From the NCBI GenBank assembly GCA_902591665.1, contig CACJBO010000005.1, forward strand, positions 1 through 64,000: a DNA stretch of 64,000 nt. The letters are read 5' to 3'. The notes beneath the pieces are model-generated. The model worked only from the letters and a program-made list of their open reading frames with translations, ran no database searches and was not told the origin of the DNA. Below, piece after piece: positions 26,399 through 34,492 of the stretch (positions within the stretch are counted from its first letter, which is position 1; each line of letters opens with the position of its first letter). The translations under genes were made by a program, and so were the position numbers. The DNA comes from an uncultured SAR86 cluster bacterium. Its GTDB lineage: Bacteria > Pseudomonadota > Gammaproteobacteria > Magnimaribacterales > D2472.

Positions 26399-27829
26399 AT
26401 GGATAATGAAGAAAAAATGATGAATAGTGTTCCAATGGGACAAAAAATAGCTTTTGGTTTAGGGATGTTGGCAAATCAACTATTTCCTGCGTTGCTATCA
26501 ATATTTATAGTGGTTTTAATCCAAGATCTTGGTTTTAGTCCGCTTTTATATGGAATTATTGCTTTTATACCAAGATTTATTGATGCAATTACTGACCCTT
26601 TGATGGGCTTTATTTCAGATAATACAAAATCTAAATGGGGTAAAAGAAGACAGTATGTTTTCTATGGAGGCATATTAACTGGAATAGCCTTCATTTTATC
26701 TTGGCAACTGTATGCAGAGAATGGGCAAACTTTTAATTTCTGGTACTTCTTGTTCTTTAACCTTCTTTTTTATCTTGGTATAACAATCTTTGGAATTCCA
26801 TTTGTTGCAATGGGTTACGAGATGAGTGATGACTTTAATGAAAGAACAAAAATCATGGCAGTCTCACAATTCATAGGTCAGTTTGCCTGGGTTTTAGCTC
26901 CATGGATATGGATAATTATTTATGACCCTACTATTTTTGTTGACCCTGCTTCAGGAACAAGAATTCTATCTATAGTTTTTGGAATTATATGTACTTTGCT
27001 TGCAATAGTTCCTGCTATTTTTATAAAGAGTAAATCCACACTTAATGATGATCATTTAGTACCAATTACAAGAAAGAATATTGGAAATAGTTTAATTAAT
27101 ATTATTCATATATTTAAAGATGCATGGAAAAATATACCATTTAGAAAGTTATGTATAGCAACTTTTTTAGTCTTTAATTCTTTTCAAACAATCGCAGCGT
27201 TTTCATTTTTTATTATTGTTCATTATCTATTTTTAGGAGATGCATCTGCAGCTAGCCCATGGCCAACATTGCATGGAAGCGTGGGGGCAATTGTCACAAC
27301 ATTTGTTGTTATACCTATAGTATCTAAAATGGCACAAAAGTATGGAAAAAAGGAAGCTTTTATTATTTCTCAAAGCATTTCTGTGATTGGATATATTTTA
27401 TTCTGGTTTCTTTTTATTCCTGGAAAGCCATATATGTTTCTTTTTGCATTACCATTCTTTTCATTTGGAATAGGTGGTCTCTTTACTTTAATGATGAGCA
27501 TGACTGCAGATACTTGTGATTATGAGGAGCTTGAAAATGGTTTACCAAGGAAAGAAGGATCATTTGGAGCAATTTATTGGTGGATGGTCAAACTTGGAAC
27601 GGCGCTAGCTGGTTTGTTATCAGGATTGATTATGTATTACGTTGGATTCTCAGTTGATGCCTCCTCTCAACCTGAGGGAGCACTAACGGGCTTGAGAATA
27701 GCATATTCTACTATCCCAATTATTGGCACATTAATTGCTATCTACGTAATGAGTGATTATGAAATTAATGAAGATAGGGCTGCAGAAATAAGAACACAAT
27801 TACAAGAAAGAAAAGGAGAAATGAACTAA
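26399..27829 (+). CDS. GPH-family sugar:cation symporter (MFS)
   Basis: A 476-residue inner-membrane transporter with about 12 membrane segments. It belongs to the glycoside-pentoside-hexuronide:cation group: DAITDPLMGFISDNTKSKWG (62-81) is the hallmark loop, followed by GKRRQYVFYG. A strong AAGGGGGAG ribosome site lies before ATG 26399, and a 26-base gap precedes it, suggesting separate translational control. In this position it most likely brings beta-glucan oligosaccharides into the cytoplasm for the signal-less GH17 enzyme and the phosphorylase, complementing the SGLT-like glucose carrier. Substrate is inference. Confidence 0.88.
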   Translation: MDNEEKMMNSVPMGQKIAFGLGMLANQLFPALLSIFIVVLIQDLGFSPLLYGIIAFIPRFIDAITDPLMGFISDNTKSKWGKRRQYVFYGGILTGIAFILSWQLYAENGQTFNFWYFLFFNLLFYLGITIFGIPFVAMGYEMSDDFNERTKIMAVSQFIGQFAWVLAPWIWIIIYDPTIFVDPASGTRILSIVFGIICTLLAIVPAIFIKSKSTLNDDHLVPITRKNIGNSLINIIHIFKDAWKNIPFRKLCIATFLVFNSFQTIAAFSFFIIVHYLFLGDASAASPWPTLHGSVGAIVTTFVVIPIVSKMAQKYGKKEAFIISQSISVIGYILFWFLFIPGKPYMFLFALPFFSFGIGGLFTLMMSMTADTCDYEELENGLPRKEGSFGAIYWWMVKLGTALAGLLSGLIMYYVGFSVDASSQPEGALTGLRIAYSTIPIIGTLIAIYVMSDYEINEDRAAEIRTQLQERKGEMN

Positions 27830-27831
27830 AA

Positions 27832-28716
27832 ATGTCGTTAAGAGATGAAAAAATTAAATCTTTATTAGGAACTAATCTTGATGATTTATCTGAAGAAGAA
27901 TTAAAAAAACTTTGTAATAAAATTCTTACAAGCAAAATTCATGGTATTTGTTTTAGTCTTTATGAAGGCACCCAACAACCTGGAGATATAGTTTCTGATG
28001 ATCAAATAATTAGACGCCTCCAAATATTAAAACCATATACATCATCTATAAGAACATTCTCTTCATTAGATGAGCATGCGCGAATAGTTGAAATTGCAAA
28101 AGATATGGGTTTTCAAACACTTGTTGGTGCATGGCTTAGTGATGACATGCAAAGCAATGACAAAGAGATAGAAGGGTTAATTAAGTTAGCAAACAATAAT
28201 CTAGTTGATGTTGCTGCTGTTGGTAACGAAGTAATATACAGAAAAGAGCTAGAAGAAAACCAACTTATTTCATACATTAATTATGTTAAAGAAAATATTG
28301 GAAATACTCCTGTTGGTTATGTTGATGCATATTATGAGTTTAGAGATAGACCTAATATAACTGATGCATGTGATGTGATTCTTGCAAACTGTTATCCATT
28401 TTGGGAAGGTTGTGCAGCAGAATATTCACTGCTTTATATGAAAGATATGTATAACGAAGCTATTAAGGCATCAAATGGCAAAAAAGTTATTATTACTGAG
28501 ACAGGATGGCCCAGCAAAGGTAGTGATTTATGGGGAGCACACCCATCTTATACTAATTACTTAAAATACTTTATTAATGCGCAACTTTGGTCAAAAGATC
28601 AAGGTATTGATATGTTCTATTTTTCATCTTTTGATGAATCATGGAAGGTAGAAGCAGAGGGCGATGTAGGAGCCTATTGGGGGCTTTGGGATAAAGATGA
28701 GGTAATTAAGTTTTAA
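27832..28716 (+). CDS. GH17-family glycosidase without signal peptide
   Basis: A 294-residue GH17 TIM barrel. Acid/base Glu133 is in AVGNEVIYR and nucleophile Glu223 in IITETGWPSKG. The N terminus (about 35 residues, charged, EEELKKLCNK) has no hydrophobic core, so unlike the GH17 encoded at 24124 it should stay in the cytoplasm. It is two bases after the transporter and is the last gene of the 21-kb run, arguing that it trims or remodels imported oligosaccharides together with the phosphorylase. Alternatives are an unusual export route or a transglycosylase role. Confidence 0.85.
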   Translation: MSLRDEKIKSLLGTNLDDLSEEELKKLCNKILTSKIHGICFSLYEGTQQPGDIVSDDQIIRRLQILKPYTSSIRTFSSLDEHARIVEIAKDMGFQTLVGAWLSDDMQSNDKEIEGLIKLANNNLVDVAAVGNEVIYRKELEENQLISYINYVKENIGNTPVGYVDAYYEFRDRPNITDACDVILANCYPFWEGCAAEYSLLYMKDMYNEAIKASNGKKVIITETGWPSKGSDLWGAHPSYTNYLKYFINAQLWSKDQGIDMFYFSSFDESWKVEAEGDVGAYWGLWDKDEVIKF

Positions 28717-28761
28717 AATATAAAAACTTATTTTCGAAGTACTTATTTAATATTTTTTGTG

Positions 28762-28767
28762 TATAAT
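28762..28767 (+). promoter_or_regulatory. -10 box of rpmG
   Basis: TGTGTATAAT ends in a consensus extended -10 element (TGTG before TATAAT), 11 bases before ATG 28779. A -35 is not obvious, which fits an extended -10 promoter. Confidence 0.5.
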
Positions 28768-28778
28768 TGCATTCCATT

Positions 28779-28973
28779 ATGGCAGATAAAAAACAAACTA
28801 AAGTATATTTAATACCTGAAGGTGAGACTCGTGATAGTCACACTTATCACTATACAGCTATTAAAACTAGAAAATTTACTCTTGAAAATAAAAAAATGAG
28901 AATGAAGAAATTCAATCCAGCAAAAAGAGTGCATGAGTGGTTTGTTGAGGCTAAATTACCCCCTCACAACTAA
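28779..28973 (+). CDS. rpmG: Ribosomal protein L33
   Basis: A 64-residue basic protein of the large ribosomal subunit. HYTAIKTRK, the MRMKKFNPAKRVHEWFVEAKL C-terminal part (27-60 region) aligns with the L33 pattern of HFYTTTKNKR followed by KKFDP..R.H..Y.EAK. It is a little longer than the usual 50-56 residues at both ends. An in-frame TTG at 28767 would add four residues, but ATG 28779 gives the normal MADKK start. Unlike most relatives it is not next to rpmB (L28). It runs into the convergent gene with two bases between stops. Confidence 0.8.
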   Translation: MADKKQTKVYLIPEGETRDSHTYHYTAIKTRKFTLENKKMRMKKFNPAKRVHEWFVEAKLPPHN

Positions 28974-28975
28974 AA

Positions 28976-30079
28976 TTAGTCTTCTAATCTCAGTTTAGTA
29001 GAAGAAATATCATCCCTAAAACTTGCTTCATCAAAACCAGTACATCTGTGCTTTATACTTTCAGGAATAACTATATCTCTTAAGGATATAAATTTATCTT
29101 GCACCATTCGACCAAACACTAAAAAATGAATGTTGTGATCGTTGAACCTTTCAACGTGATTTAACATATCTTTTTTATTTAGATAAAACTTCTCATCAAA
29201 TACTCTCATAAAAGTATCTGCACCAATAATAAATACACTATTGGGAAACATTTCTGCCTTTTCACTAAACCTTCCAGCTGATGTCATTACCCAACTATCA
29301 TTATCATCAAACTGATCAAGAGTTCTTTTAATCTCATAAAAAGTGAGAGGGGGTTTGTCAGCATTTTTAGCACATATCTCAAAAGTAGCTCTCATACCTG
29401 TTCTTTTTTCAGCCATCTCTCTCATCTTTAAATGGCCATCATGAAGCGGATTGAATGAGCCAGGAAATATTAATTCAGGTATAGCTTTATCACTTGATAC
29501 ATAATTAATTTCATTATTTAACAGTTTCCTCCAAGATTTTTCAGCCGTTATGGTCTCAATTTCTACCTTTTCTTGATGTTGAGGAAATTCTTTCTTAATA
29601 GAACAAGTTTCAGCAATCAAACTTAAAACATATTCTGTAATCAACTCTTCCTCTTCCTCTCTGGTTCTTGTATTTTTTTCTAGTACGCATGAAATCGTCT
29701 TAGTATAAGAATCAGTTTGCATAACTACAAAAAACTTATGATCGCCAATTTTTTTATATGTAGTTGCCAAGCTCGCTGTTACTGCAATACCAATTAAGTA
29801 CTTGGTTTTTGTTTCAGGCTCAATCTGTATTGATTTTTTATATGCATTAGCAGACATACTTAAACAAGTATTAAGAGAACAATAATGATCTGGCTTTTTA
29901 TTCAAAAATAAATCCATTGATTTCTTTGAGTAAGGTACGTAGGTTTCTAATATGGTATTACTTGCACCAGGTACCCTAAGAAGGGATGAAATGGCATTAG
30001 TTCCACCACCGCTAGATACATAAGTAATTTTATATTTAGACTCATGTATTTTTTTTATAAGATCTGTTCTATCTTGCAT
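28976..30079 (-). CDS. CinA-like / nucleotidyltransferase fusion protein
   Basis: A 367-residue cytoplasmic protein with two domains. Residues about 15-160 resemble the CinA C-terminal (NMN amidohydrolase-like, PncC) domain, with SSGGGTNAISSLLRVPGAS (22-40). From about 200, FPGSFNPLHDGHLKM (205-219) is the HxGH-type nucleotidyltransferase motif (H213, H216) of NadD/NMNAT-like enzymes, with the matching ISSTKLR near the C terminus. The same fusion is known to me from plant and other eukaryotic proteins of unknown function. A role in NAD metabolism or nucleotide repair is plausible but not shown. Its downstream neighbour is the convergent rpmG. Confidence 0.75.
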   Translation of the reverse strand: MQDRTDLIKKIHESKYKITYVSSGGGTNAISSLLRVPGASNTILETYVPYSKKSMDLFLNKKPDHYCSLNTCLSMSANAYKKSIQIEPETKTKYLIGIAVTASLATTYKKIGDHKFFVVMQTDSYTKTISCVLEKNTRTREEEEELITEYVLSLIAETCSIKKEFPQHQEKVEIETITAEKSWRKLLNNEINYVSSDKAIPELIFPGSFNPLHDGHLKMREMAEKRTGMRATFEICAKNADKPPLTFYEIKRTLDQFDDNDSWVMTSAGRFSEKAEMFPNSVFIIGADTFMRVFDEKFYLNKKDMLNHVERFNDHNIHFLVFGRMVQDKFISLRDIVIPESIKHRCTGFDEASFRDDISSTKLRLED

Positions 30080-30142
30080 ATGAATTAATTAAATTTACGT
30101 GCATTTTAACCTATTAAATAATTTCATTGCTAAAATGGATTT

Positions 30143-30997
30143 ATGAAATATTTCCTAAAACTCCTTTTGCTTTTAGTTTTACCAATGTATACAAATGCAG
30201 TTGAAATACATCAAACAACTTTTGCATATTGGAATAAGCCCGATGTTGAGATTTACTATATTACTCCTGATGTCATTAATGAAAATACTAAAGTAATATT
30301 TGTAATCCATGGCAACAGCAGAAATGCTGAAGAGTATCTTTCAGCTTGGATACCTCACATCAAAAATAAGAATGTCATAGTTGCCGCACCCCAATTTAAT
30401 AAAGCTGATTTTAGATACTTTTTTTTATTAGAAATGGCCGAGTCTTCAGGCAATGTAAATAAAGATGAGAGCAAATATATAAATAATTCAATTTCATTAT
30501 TTTTTAATTACATAAAAAGTAAATTTTCCTTAAATATTAATACCTACAACATGTTTGGTCATTCTGCTGGTGCTCAGTTCACTCATAGGTATATGCTTTT
30601 AAGCAAAGATAAAAGGATATCAAATGCTGTGGTTGCTAATGCTGGATGGTATACATTTATAAACAATGCTAAGTTTCCTTATGGTATTAAAAGCTCACCA
30701 ATAATTATTTCTGACGAAGATTTAAGATGGTTTATGTCTAATAAAGTAAATTTACTTATCGGCAGCGAAGATATTGGTTCCAAAAGTGTAAATTCTTCTA
30801 AAGGAGCAAAACTTCAAGGCATAACAAGAGTTGATAGGGCGAATAATTATTTTAATTCGCTTATTACTAGCGCTGAAGATAAGAATTATGCTTTTAGATG
30901 GAATTATAAAGTTCTTGATAATATTGATCATGACTTTAGGAAAGTTACGCCGTATGCAGCAAACATTCTTCTAAGAGATGCAGATTATCTAAATTAG
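30143..30997 (+). CDS. Secreted alpha/beta hydrolase
   Basis: A 284-residue protein with a signal peptide (about 1-19, ending TNA). The alpha/beta-hydrolase fold is shown by VIFVIHGNSRNAEEYLSAW (oxyanion strand) and the nucleophile elbow FGHSAGAQF (Ser near 140); a C-terminal DNIDHDFR offers the catalytic His. Likely an esterase or a polyester/acyl hydrolase in the periplasm; the substrate is not evident. TAAAAT lies six bases before the ATG, suggesting a leaderless message. The stop overlaps the stop of the convergent photolyase-like gene. Confidence 0.75.
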   Translation: MKYFLKLLLLLVLPMYTNAVEIHQTTFAYWNKPDVEIYYITPDVINENTKVIFVIHGNSRNAEEYLSAWIPHIKNKNVIVAAPQFNKADFRYFFLLEMAESSGNVNKDESKYINNSISLFFNYIKSKFSLNINTYNMFGHSAGAQFTHRYMLLSKDKRISNAVVANAGWYTFINNAKFPYGIKSSPIIISDEDLRWFMSNKVNLLIGSEDIGSKSVNSSKGAKLQGITRVDRANNYFNSLITSAEDKNYAFRWNYKVLDNIDHDFRKVTPYAANILLRDADYLN

Positions 30998-32487
30998 ACA
31001 GTATTCTTTGATAAGAATTCTTGAGCTTTTTCAGTTATAAGTTTTTTTCTCTCAGGATTAATCTTATTTAATGCATTTACCATAAGAGATAGACGGGGGT
31101 TTGTTTTAAAGAAATTAATATTCTTTTCAATAAAATTCCAATATAGCCCATCAACAACATCACACCAATCACCCTTTTTATAATTGGACATTCTTAGCAT
31201 GTAACTTGAACCACAAATATAAGGTTTTGTTGAAAAGATCCCTCCATCAGCAAAAGTGCCCATCCCATAGACATTTGGTACCATCACCCAATCAGCTGTA
31301 TCAATGTACATTTCCATAAACCATTTATGAATACTGTTAGGATCAATACCAGACAAATTCATCAAATTAGAAATTATCATTAATCTATTAATATGATGGG
31401 TATAACCTAACTCGATTGATTCTTTTATTGCGCCATCAAGAGGGGGTATTCCAGTATCAGCTGTGTACCATGAACTAGAAAGTTCTTTTTTATGATTCCA
31501 AAAATTCTGCTGTTTATATTGCGGCATATTATCCCAGTAGACACCCATAATAAATTCTCTCCATCCAATAACCTGCCTTATAAAGCCTTCAACTGAATTA
31601 ATTGGTATCTCACCATTAGAATCAAAATATTTTTTTTCTACTTCCTTAATACAAGAAAGTGGATTTAATAAACCGGAATTAAAATACGGTGATAATAATG
31701 AATGAAACATAAAAGCATCATCTTTATTTATTGCATCCTGAAATGCACCATAGTTTTTTAAATAAACATCTAGAAAATTTTTAAATCTTTTTTTAGCATC
31801 CTCATGAGTTACCGCCCACGTATAATTTTCTAAGTCACCATATGATTTTGAAAAAATTTCTTCAACCTCAACCATTACATCAAATGTTATTTGGTCATTT
31901 GTTGTTTTATTTCTAATGGGGATTTCTGATTTTAGTTTAGAAATACCCATTCTATTTTCTTTGTCAAAATTCCATTGTCCACCAATAGGTTTTAAATCTT
32001 CACCCATGAAAATATTTAGTTTTTTTCTTAGCCAGCGATAATAAAACTCCTGAACTGTAGATTTTTTATCTTTTGACCAAAATGTATAATCTGATGAGGT
32101 GCTAATAAATTTAGAATCATCATAAACTTCTAATTTAATACCCTCAGATTGGCAAAAATACATTAAATCTTTTAATGTTTTGTAATCTGAAGGCTTTTCA
32201 ACATATAAACATGAGAAGGGTGACTCTTTATTTAAGTCCTTTAGATATGACAAGAGCTTTTTAGGTTTTTTTGATATCTTCTGATGTATAAAGTTCTTAT
32301 GTTTTAAATTATTTATAAAGTGTCTAAATGAACTAATCTGAAATACTAATTTATGCTTGTGATGAGAAATTTCATAAAAAGTATCAACAGGTTCATATAG
32401 AAGCAACAAGTTATTATCAGTTAGATGATTGAGTACTTTATTGTCTTTAGATAACTGGTCTGGGAAAATTATAACTAATGATTTCAT
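30994..32487 (-). CDS. Photolyase/cryptochrome-like protein (DPRP family)
   Basis: A 497-residue flavoprotein-like photolyase-related protein. The N-terminal alpha/beta antenna domain begins SLVIIFPDQLSKDN; the C-terminal FAD domain has EGFIRQVIGWREFIMGVYW (300-318) and the YTHHINRLMIISNLM motif (362-376), typical of the (6-4) photolyase group that normally carries a 4Fe-4S cluster. Here the cluster cysteines are not found: the first position reads TGIPPLDGAI and the terminal Cys-rich segment is shortened to NYKKGDWCDVVDG. It may be a DNA photolyase or blue-light receptor; function is uncertain. It follows the phoD-like gene on the minus strand after a 61-base gap. Confidence 0.82.
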   Translation of the reverse strand: MKSLVIIFPDQLSKDNKVLNHLTDNNLLLLYEPVDTFYEISHHKHKLVFQISSFRHFINNLKHKNFIHQKISKKPKKLLSYLKDLNKESPFSCLYVEKPSDYKTLKDLMYFCQSEGIKLEVYDDSKFISTSSDYTFWSKDKKSTVQEFYYRWLRKKLNIFMGEDLKPIGGQWNFDKENRMGISKLKSEIPIRNKTTNDQITFDVMVEVEEIFSKSYGDLENYTWAVTHEDAKKRFKNFLDVYLKNYGAFQDAINKDDAFMFHSLLSPYFNSGLLNPLSCIKEVEKKYFDSNGEIPINSVEGFIRQVIGWREFIMGVYWDNMPQYKQQNFWNHKKELSSSWYTADTGIPPLDGAIKESIELGYTHHINRLMIISNLMNLSGIDPNSIHKWFMEMYIDTADWVMVPNVYGMGTFADGGIFSTKPYICGSSYMLRMSNYKKGDWCDVVDGLYWNFIEKNINFFKTNPRLSLMVNALNKINPERKKLITEKAQEFLSKNTV

Positions 32488-32495
32488 CAGATTTT

Positions 32496-32513
32496 ATTCT
32501 TACAAATAAGAAT
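32496..32513 (-). promoter_or_regulatory. Hairpin before the photolyase-like gene
   Basis: ATTCTTA and TAAGAAT form a perfect seven-pair stem with a four-base loop, nine bases upstream of ATG 32487. No T-run follows, so it is not a standard terminator; it could be an operator or hinder translation. Confidence 0.35.
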
Positions 32514-32548
32514 GCATAAGTATAGTTTTTAGATGAATTAGTAAACTC

Positions 32549-33544
32549 TTACAGAGAAATTAATTGCGATCGAACAATCTTACCATCGATGTCTTTTAGT
32601 TCTATTTTGTAACTTTTGTTATCTAAATCAATAGAAATAAGACCATAATTTTCTCCTGAAAACATATCGCCTATCATCAATTGATCTGTTTCTTTTGGTC
32701 TTCCTAGACGAGATATTTTTGAGATTGTTTTATTAAGTGAAGATGAAGTGATTTCATAAAAATTTTTATCTTTATAAATAGCACCCTGGTGTCTATCACC
32801 AGAAATTACAAGAACAGGTGTATTTGATAAATTAAGTAACTCTTTTAATTTTGAATAATCTTTTGGAAAATTTGACCATTTTTCAAAACGATGTTGTGTT
32901 GCAAGAAGTTGAATAGAAGTAGCAACAATAATTAGATTAGCTTCAGTTTTAATGGTTTCAATGAGCCAGGACCACTGATCATCTCCAAGGATAGTTGCAT
33001 CAGGATTGGTATTTTTTAAGTATACAGAGTTAATACCATTTGTTTTTTCTAAATCAGATCTAAAGTATCTTGTATCTAGTAAAATAAGATTTATTTTAAA
33101 TCCATCGATATCTATTATTTTGTTTGTATATATACCTTCTCTATATCTTCTAATATCTTCTTGAGAAACATCCCAAAAGTCTAAGTACATTTTTTGCGCA
33201 TCTGACTTTAATGGATAAGAGCTGCCTCCATCGTTTATGCCAAAATCATGATCATCCCAAATTACATTAATATCTTTCTTAAGAAGCCAATTTGGCAACA
33301 TTTTTTTTTGCTCAGCATAGGCTGTTTTCATAAAATCAAGACTCCCTGAAGGCACGTCACCGTAGACATTATCACCAAGAAATATAAAAGAATTTATATT
33401 CTCTTTCTTTATAGAATTCCAAATTGGTTGAGGATCCTCTTGATCAAGACAGGAGCCAAATGCAATCTTATAGGTCTTGGCTATGGTAAAATTACAAAAT
33501 AATAGTGGAATTAAGAGAGCTGCAAGGTTTAATTTTTTTTTCAT
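32549..33544 (-). CDS. PhoD-like phosphodiesterase/alkaline phosphatase
   Basis: A 331-residue exported metallophosphatase. Signal peptide about 1-22 (ending TIA). IAFGSCLDQEDPQPIW opens the domain, followed by the metal sites FLGDNVYGD, WDDHDFGINDGG and SGDRHQGAIY, matching the PhoD/calcineurin-like family. It is shorter than Bacillus PhoD (about 550), lacking the N-terminal domain, as in many marine short versions. It would release phosphate from organic esters in the periplasm, fitting the phosphate genes further right. TATACT lies six bases before the ATG, and the divergent lipoprotein starts only 23 bases away. Confidence 0.85.
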   Translation of the reverse strand: MKKKLNLAALLIPLLFCNFTIAKTYKIAFGSCLDQEDPQPIWNSIKKENINSFIFLGDNVYGDVPSGSLDFMKTAYAEQKKMLPNWLLKKDINVIWDDHDFGINDGGSSYPLKSDAQKMYLDFWDVSQEDIRRYREGIYTNKIIDIDGFKINLILLDTRYFRSDLEKTNGINSVYLKNTNPDATILGDDQWSWLIETIKTEANLIIVATSIQLLATQHRFEKWSNFPKDYSKLKELLNLSNTPVLVISGDRHQGAIYKDKNFYEITSSSLNKTISKISRLGRPKETDQLMIGDMFSGENYGLISIDLDNKSYKIELKDIDGKIVRSQLISL

Positions 33545-33567
33545 ACTTTAAGTATAACAATATATAA

Positions 33568-34311
33568 ATGCACAAACTTTTAAATATTTTTTTAGTAATT
33601 ATATTGCTTTCTGCCTGCAGCAATAATGATTCGGCTAACGAAACCAAATTGAGCTCATTAATTAAAGCTGATTTTTCTTATACTCAAGATTTATTTGACT
33701 GCACTTTGAATGAAAATGAATCATTAATAAGCTTAGAGTCTTTTTTTTCAAAAAATATTGAAGATTATAAGAAGATAGCACAGTCAGAGAATCTTAATAT
33801 TTCAATATTTTTTCCTGAAAATAATGCGAATATAACCACTTTTATTATTTCAATAATTTCAAACAACAATCCATTGGGATTAAAGAAATTTATTGATGCT
33901 GTTAAGAGTGATGCTATAACTGAAGTTGCCTCATGTTCATTTGCGATATTTCAACATAAGGGTATAAACCTTAAAGAAGAACTCATTAATAACAATAACT
34001 ATTTTATCAATGCTGAAATTTTGAGATGCAAATATAATGACACATATAATTTTGGAACATTTCAAATATCTATAAATAGATTTATTAATAACTTAAGAGC
34101 TATAGAGCTTCCGTATTCAATTAGTTACCTTGAAGATAATTCCAAAAATGATAGTTTCATATGGATAAATTATTTTTACACTGAAGACTATGGAGATATA
34201 TTATTAAAAAATTGGGCTAATAAAGAAGACTCTGCAGAAATACAAAATGAATTTTCTACAAATGCTACATGCATTGATTCTAAAAAATATAAATCTTACA
34301 AACTCATTTAA
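33568..34311 (+). CDS. Hypothetical lipoprotein
   Basis: A 247-residue protein of unknown function with a lipoprotein signal (FLVIILLSAC, Cys17). It contains several cysteines and a C-terminal SFIWINYFYTEDYGD segment that resembles segments in the lipoprotein encoded at 34493-35263 (FIWVMLWPSMEARD and YVWLSLWTDIDEKN), as does LFDCTLNENESL (compare FNFCNYNEGYGEN). This suggests a shared small alpha/beta domain, possibly a ferredoxin-like or dimeric barrel type. It shares a 23-base intergenic region with the divergent phoD-like gene, so both may be controlled together. Confidence 0.6.
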   Translation: MHKLLNIFLVIILLSACSNNDSANETKLSSLIKADFSYTQDLFDCTLNENESLISLESFFSKNIEDYKKIAQSENLNISIFFPENNANITTFIISIISNNNPLGLKKFIDAVKSDAITEVASCSFAIFQHKGINLKEELINNNNYFINAEILRCKYNDTYNFGTFQISINRFINNLRAIELPYSISYLEDNSKNDSFIWINYFYTEDYGDILLKNWANKEDSAEIQNEFSTNATCIDSKKYKSYKLI

Positions 34312-34371
34312 AAACGAAAATATCGCATAGTTTATTGTTAAAAATATAGAGATATTAAAGTTTTTTTTTAT

Positions 34372-34383
34372 TATAATGTGCGC
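34372..34383 (+). promoter_or_regulatory. -10 box and GC-rich discriminator of tRNA-Gly
   Basis: TATAAT (34372-34377) followed by GTGCGC, a G+C-rich discriminator in a very AT-rich setting. This pattern is typical of stable-RNA promoters under growth-rate/stringent control. The -35 is not clear. Confidence 0.6.
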
Positions 34384-34385
34384 AA

Positions 34386-34460
34386 GCGGGTATCGTATAA
34401 TGGCTATTATAAGAGGTTTCCAACCTTTTGATGAGAGTTCGATCCTCTCTACCCGCTCCA
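34386..34460 (+). tRNA. tRNA-Gly (anticodon TCC)
   Basis: A 75-base cloverleaf with encoded CCA. Acceptor GCGGGTA pairs with TACCCGC, the D arm contains ATAATGGCTATTA, the anticodon arm is AGAGG-TTTCCAA-CCTTT with TCC, and the T arm is GAGAG-TTCGATC-CTCTC. It is very close to E. coli tRNA-Gly(UCC), including the D-loop. It lies alone between two lipoprotein genes, without other tRNAs. Confidence 0.95.
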
Positions 34461-34474
34461 TCTATAGCGGGTAG
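34449..34474 (+). repeat. Inverted repeat at the tRNA-Gly 3' end
   Basis: CTACCCGCT (34449-34457, the tRNA 3' acceptor part) and AGCGGGTAG (34466-34474) form a perfect nine-pair stem with an eight-base loop. The right arm also duplicates the tRNA 5' end AGCGGGTA (34385-34392). It might act in 3' processing, be a terminator-like structure lacking a T-run, or be a trace of insertion or duplication. Confidence 0.8.
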
Positions 34475-34492
34475 AAATAATATAATTATGAT

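Noticed and set aside
30080..30142. Possible riboswitch or leader between the CinA-like and hydrolase genes
   Set aside because: Only 63 bases, AT-rich, with simple promoter-like elements; no conserved structure visible.
34204..34461. Minus-strand open frame of 85 codons across the tRNA-Gly gene
   Set aside because: It covers the whole tRNA and the end of the lipoprotein gene, has no ribosome site, and its start lies in the tRNA 3' end.
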